From positions 1 through 40,284 of the forward strand of contig JACRLM010000069.1 of assembly GCA_016235255.1 (NCBI GenBank): 40,284 nucleotides of DNA. The letters are read 5' to 3'. This DNA comes from Nitrospinota bacterium. Lineage in GTDB: Bacteria; Nitrospinota_A; UBA7883; JACRLM01. The translations under genes and the position numbers were made by a program. The notes under the pieces were generated by a model. It saw nothing but the letters and a program-made list of their open reading frames with translations, had not been told where the DNA came from and made no database searches. Each line of letters starts with the position of its first letter. Within the stretch, counting starts at the first letter, position 1. This document shows, piece after piece, positions 39,994-40,284 of this stretch.

Positions 39994-40149
39994 GTCTCCT
40001 TTTAAACTTGTTAAATGACCGTTGATTGATTATTCAACTCTACTATAAACCATCAAATAACGAAAGTCATACTAAAACACTCGGGTATTTTGATGATTTA
40101 AATAAATTAAAGATTCAGATTTATGTTACTTTTTATGAATCTTTTCACT
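39994..40149. promoter_or_regulatory. AT-rich upstream region of the nfu-mrp unit with stem-loop
   Basis: A candidate minus-strand promoter is ATGACT (40070-40065), 17-nt spacer, TATAGT (40047-40042), about 58 nt before the ATG. Between it and the IS terminus lies a stem-loop, AAAGATTCA (40109-40117) / TGAATCTTT (40136-40144), 9-bp perfect arms with an 18-nt loop. Confidence 0.45.
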
Positions 40150-40284
40150 AGTGTCCCAACGTTAGTCGAACAAAAACAGCTGATTGTCTGAAACCGGCTG
40201 AAATCCGTTTGTGACAGTTTCCGCAAGCAGTTGATCCAACGGGGTTTTCTCGAACATTGTGAGGCTCAGAATCTGTAGAATTTC
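40150..40284 (-). mobile_element. Putative IS terminus with transposase 3' end (right end of window)
   Basis: From 40150 inward on the plus strand the sequence reads AGTGTCCCAACGTTAGT, similar to the terminus at 135 on the minus strand. The transposase stop lies 12 nt inside. The element runs off the window. Confidence 0.5.
40162..40284 (-). CDS. C-terminal fragment of an IS4-like transposase
   Basis: Forty codons ending in TAA at 40164-40162, open to the window edge. The peptide runs EILQILSLTMFEKTPLDQLL and ends NQLFLFD. The pair of an LQILSLTxFEKTP block and an NQLxLFD-type end is, from memory, the C-terminus of IS4-family DDE transposases. The catalytic part is outside the window, so family and integrity cannot be confirmed. 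It reads out of the window, in the same strand as the partial gene at the left edge. Confidence 0.55.
   Translation of the reverse strand, partial: EILQILSLTMFEKTPLDQLLAETVTNGFQPVSDNQLFLFD

Noticed and set aside
1..40284. CRISPR arrays, tRNA, rRNA and riboswitches
   Set aside because: No regularly spaced repeats, tRNA-like cloverleaf or rRNA signature was seen by eye. A covariance-model scan could still find a small RNA.

Overview
The window is about 40.3 kb of compact, fairly GC-rich DNA from a Gram-negative bacterium. Evidence for an outer membrane is a Sec-exported porin-like channel and a Gly-rich lipoprotein. A chemoreceptor with a periplasmic c-type heme motif, a lipoprotein with two CX4CH motifs, a NodIJ-like exporter, a minimal fused PutA, a 7TMR hybrid kinase and a sigma-54 activator together suggest a deltaproteobacterial or Nitrospinota-like lineage. 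This placement is inference; no rRNA or tRNA gene is present to test it.

Layout. 1-410: an outward-facing IS-like terminus with the first codons of a gene leaving the window, then AT-rich spacer with a dispersed-type repeat. 411-6108 (mostly minus): sigma-54 activator and GT-B glycosyltransferase, a HicBA toxin-antitoxin (TA) pair and an orphan Phd antitoxin, an ABC exporter and transaldolase. 6109-6575: a dense cluster of hairpins and a 28-bp direct repeat. 6576-10668 (plus): fabD-fabG-acpP-fabF and sfsA. 10791-11249: heme-motif lipoprotein. 11385-14208 (minus): mannose-1-phosphate guanylyltransferase and a large membrane methyltransferase-like protein. 14270-18143 (minus): YoeB/YefM, YdcH-like protein, tsaB, DUF523 and an aspartate/alanine-exchanger-like transporter. 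18235-20050 (plus): moaD-moaE-mobA, then HicA/HicB. 20059-22384 (minus): GNAT, ychF, HepT/MntA. 22658-28391 (plus): heme chemoreceptor, SAM methyltransferase, outer-membrane channel, hybrid histidine kinase. 28395-30250 (minus): BFN-domain protein and miaB. 30408-32573 (plus): ORF6N protein, hemB, queH. 32595-33072 (minus): BrnT/BrnA. 33258-37688 (plus): putA and a GT2-TPR protein. 37692-39984 (minus): methyltransferase, Mrp/ApbC and NifU-like iron-sulfur proteins. 40150-40284: IS terminus and transposase C-terminus.

How the genes work together. Most are housekeeping modules: type II fatty-acid synthesis, molybdopterin side-chain transfer, tRNA modification (tsaB, miaB, queH), heme synthesis and Fe-S delivery. 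Interspersed are five complete TA pairs, an orphan antitoxin and an ORF6N protein, an unusually high density for a chromosomal 40 kb. The orphan Phd gene and yefM-yoeB both carry a TGTACA hexamer in their promoters, suggesting possible cross-regulation.

The most notable candidates for undescribed biology are the heme-chemoreceptor / methyltransferase / channel / 7TMR-kinase run at 22.6-28.4 kb, the composite palindromic element at 6.2-6.5 kb, the HicBA cassette lying between a glycosyltransferase and a copy of that gene's own 5' end, and the 548-residue membrane protein with an isoprenylcysteine-methyltransferase-like tail. Both window ends carry similar outward-facing IS-like termini, so this may be an assembly unit cut at a multicopy insertion sequence.
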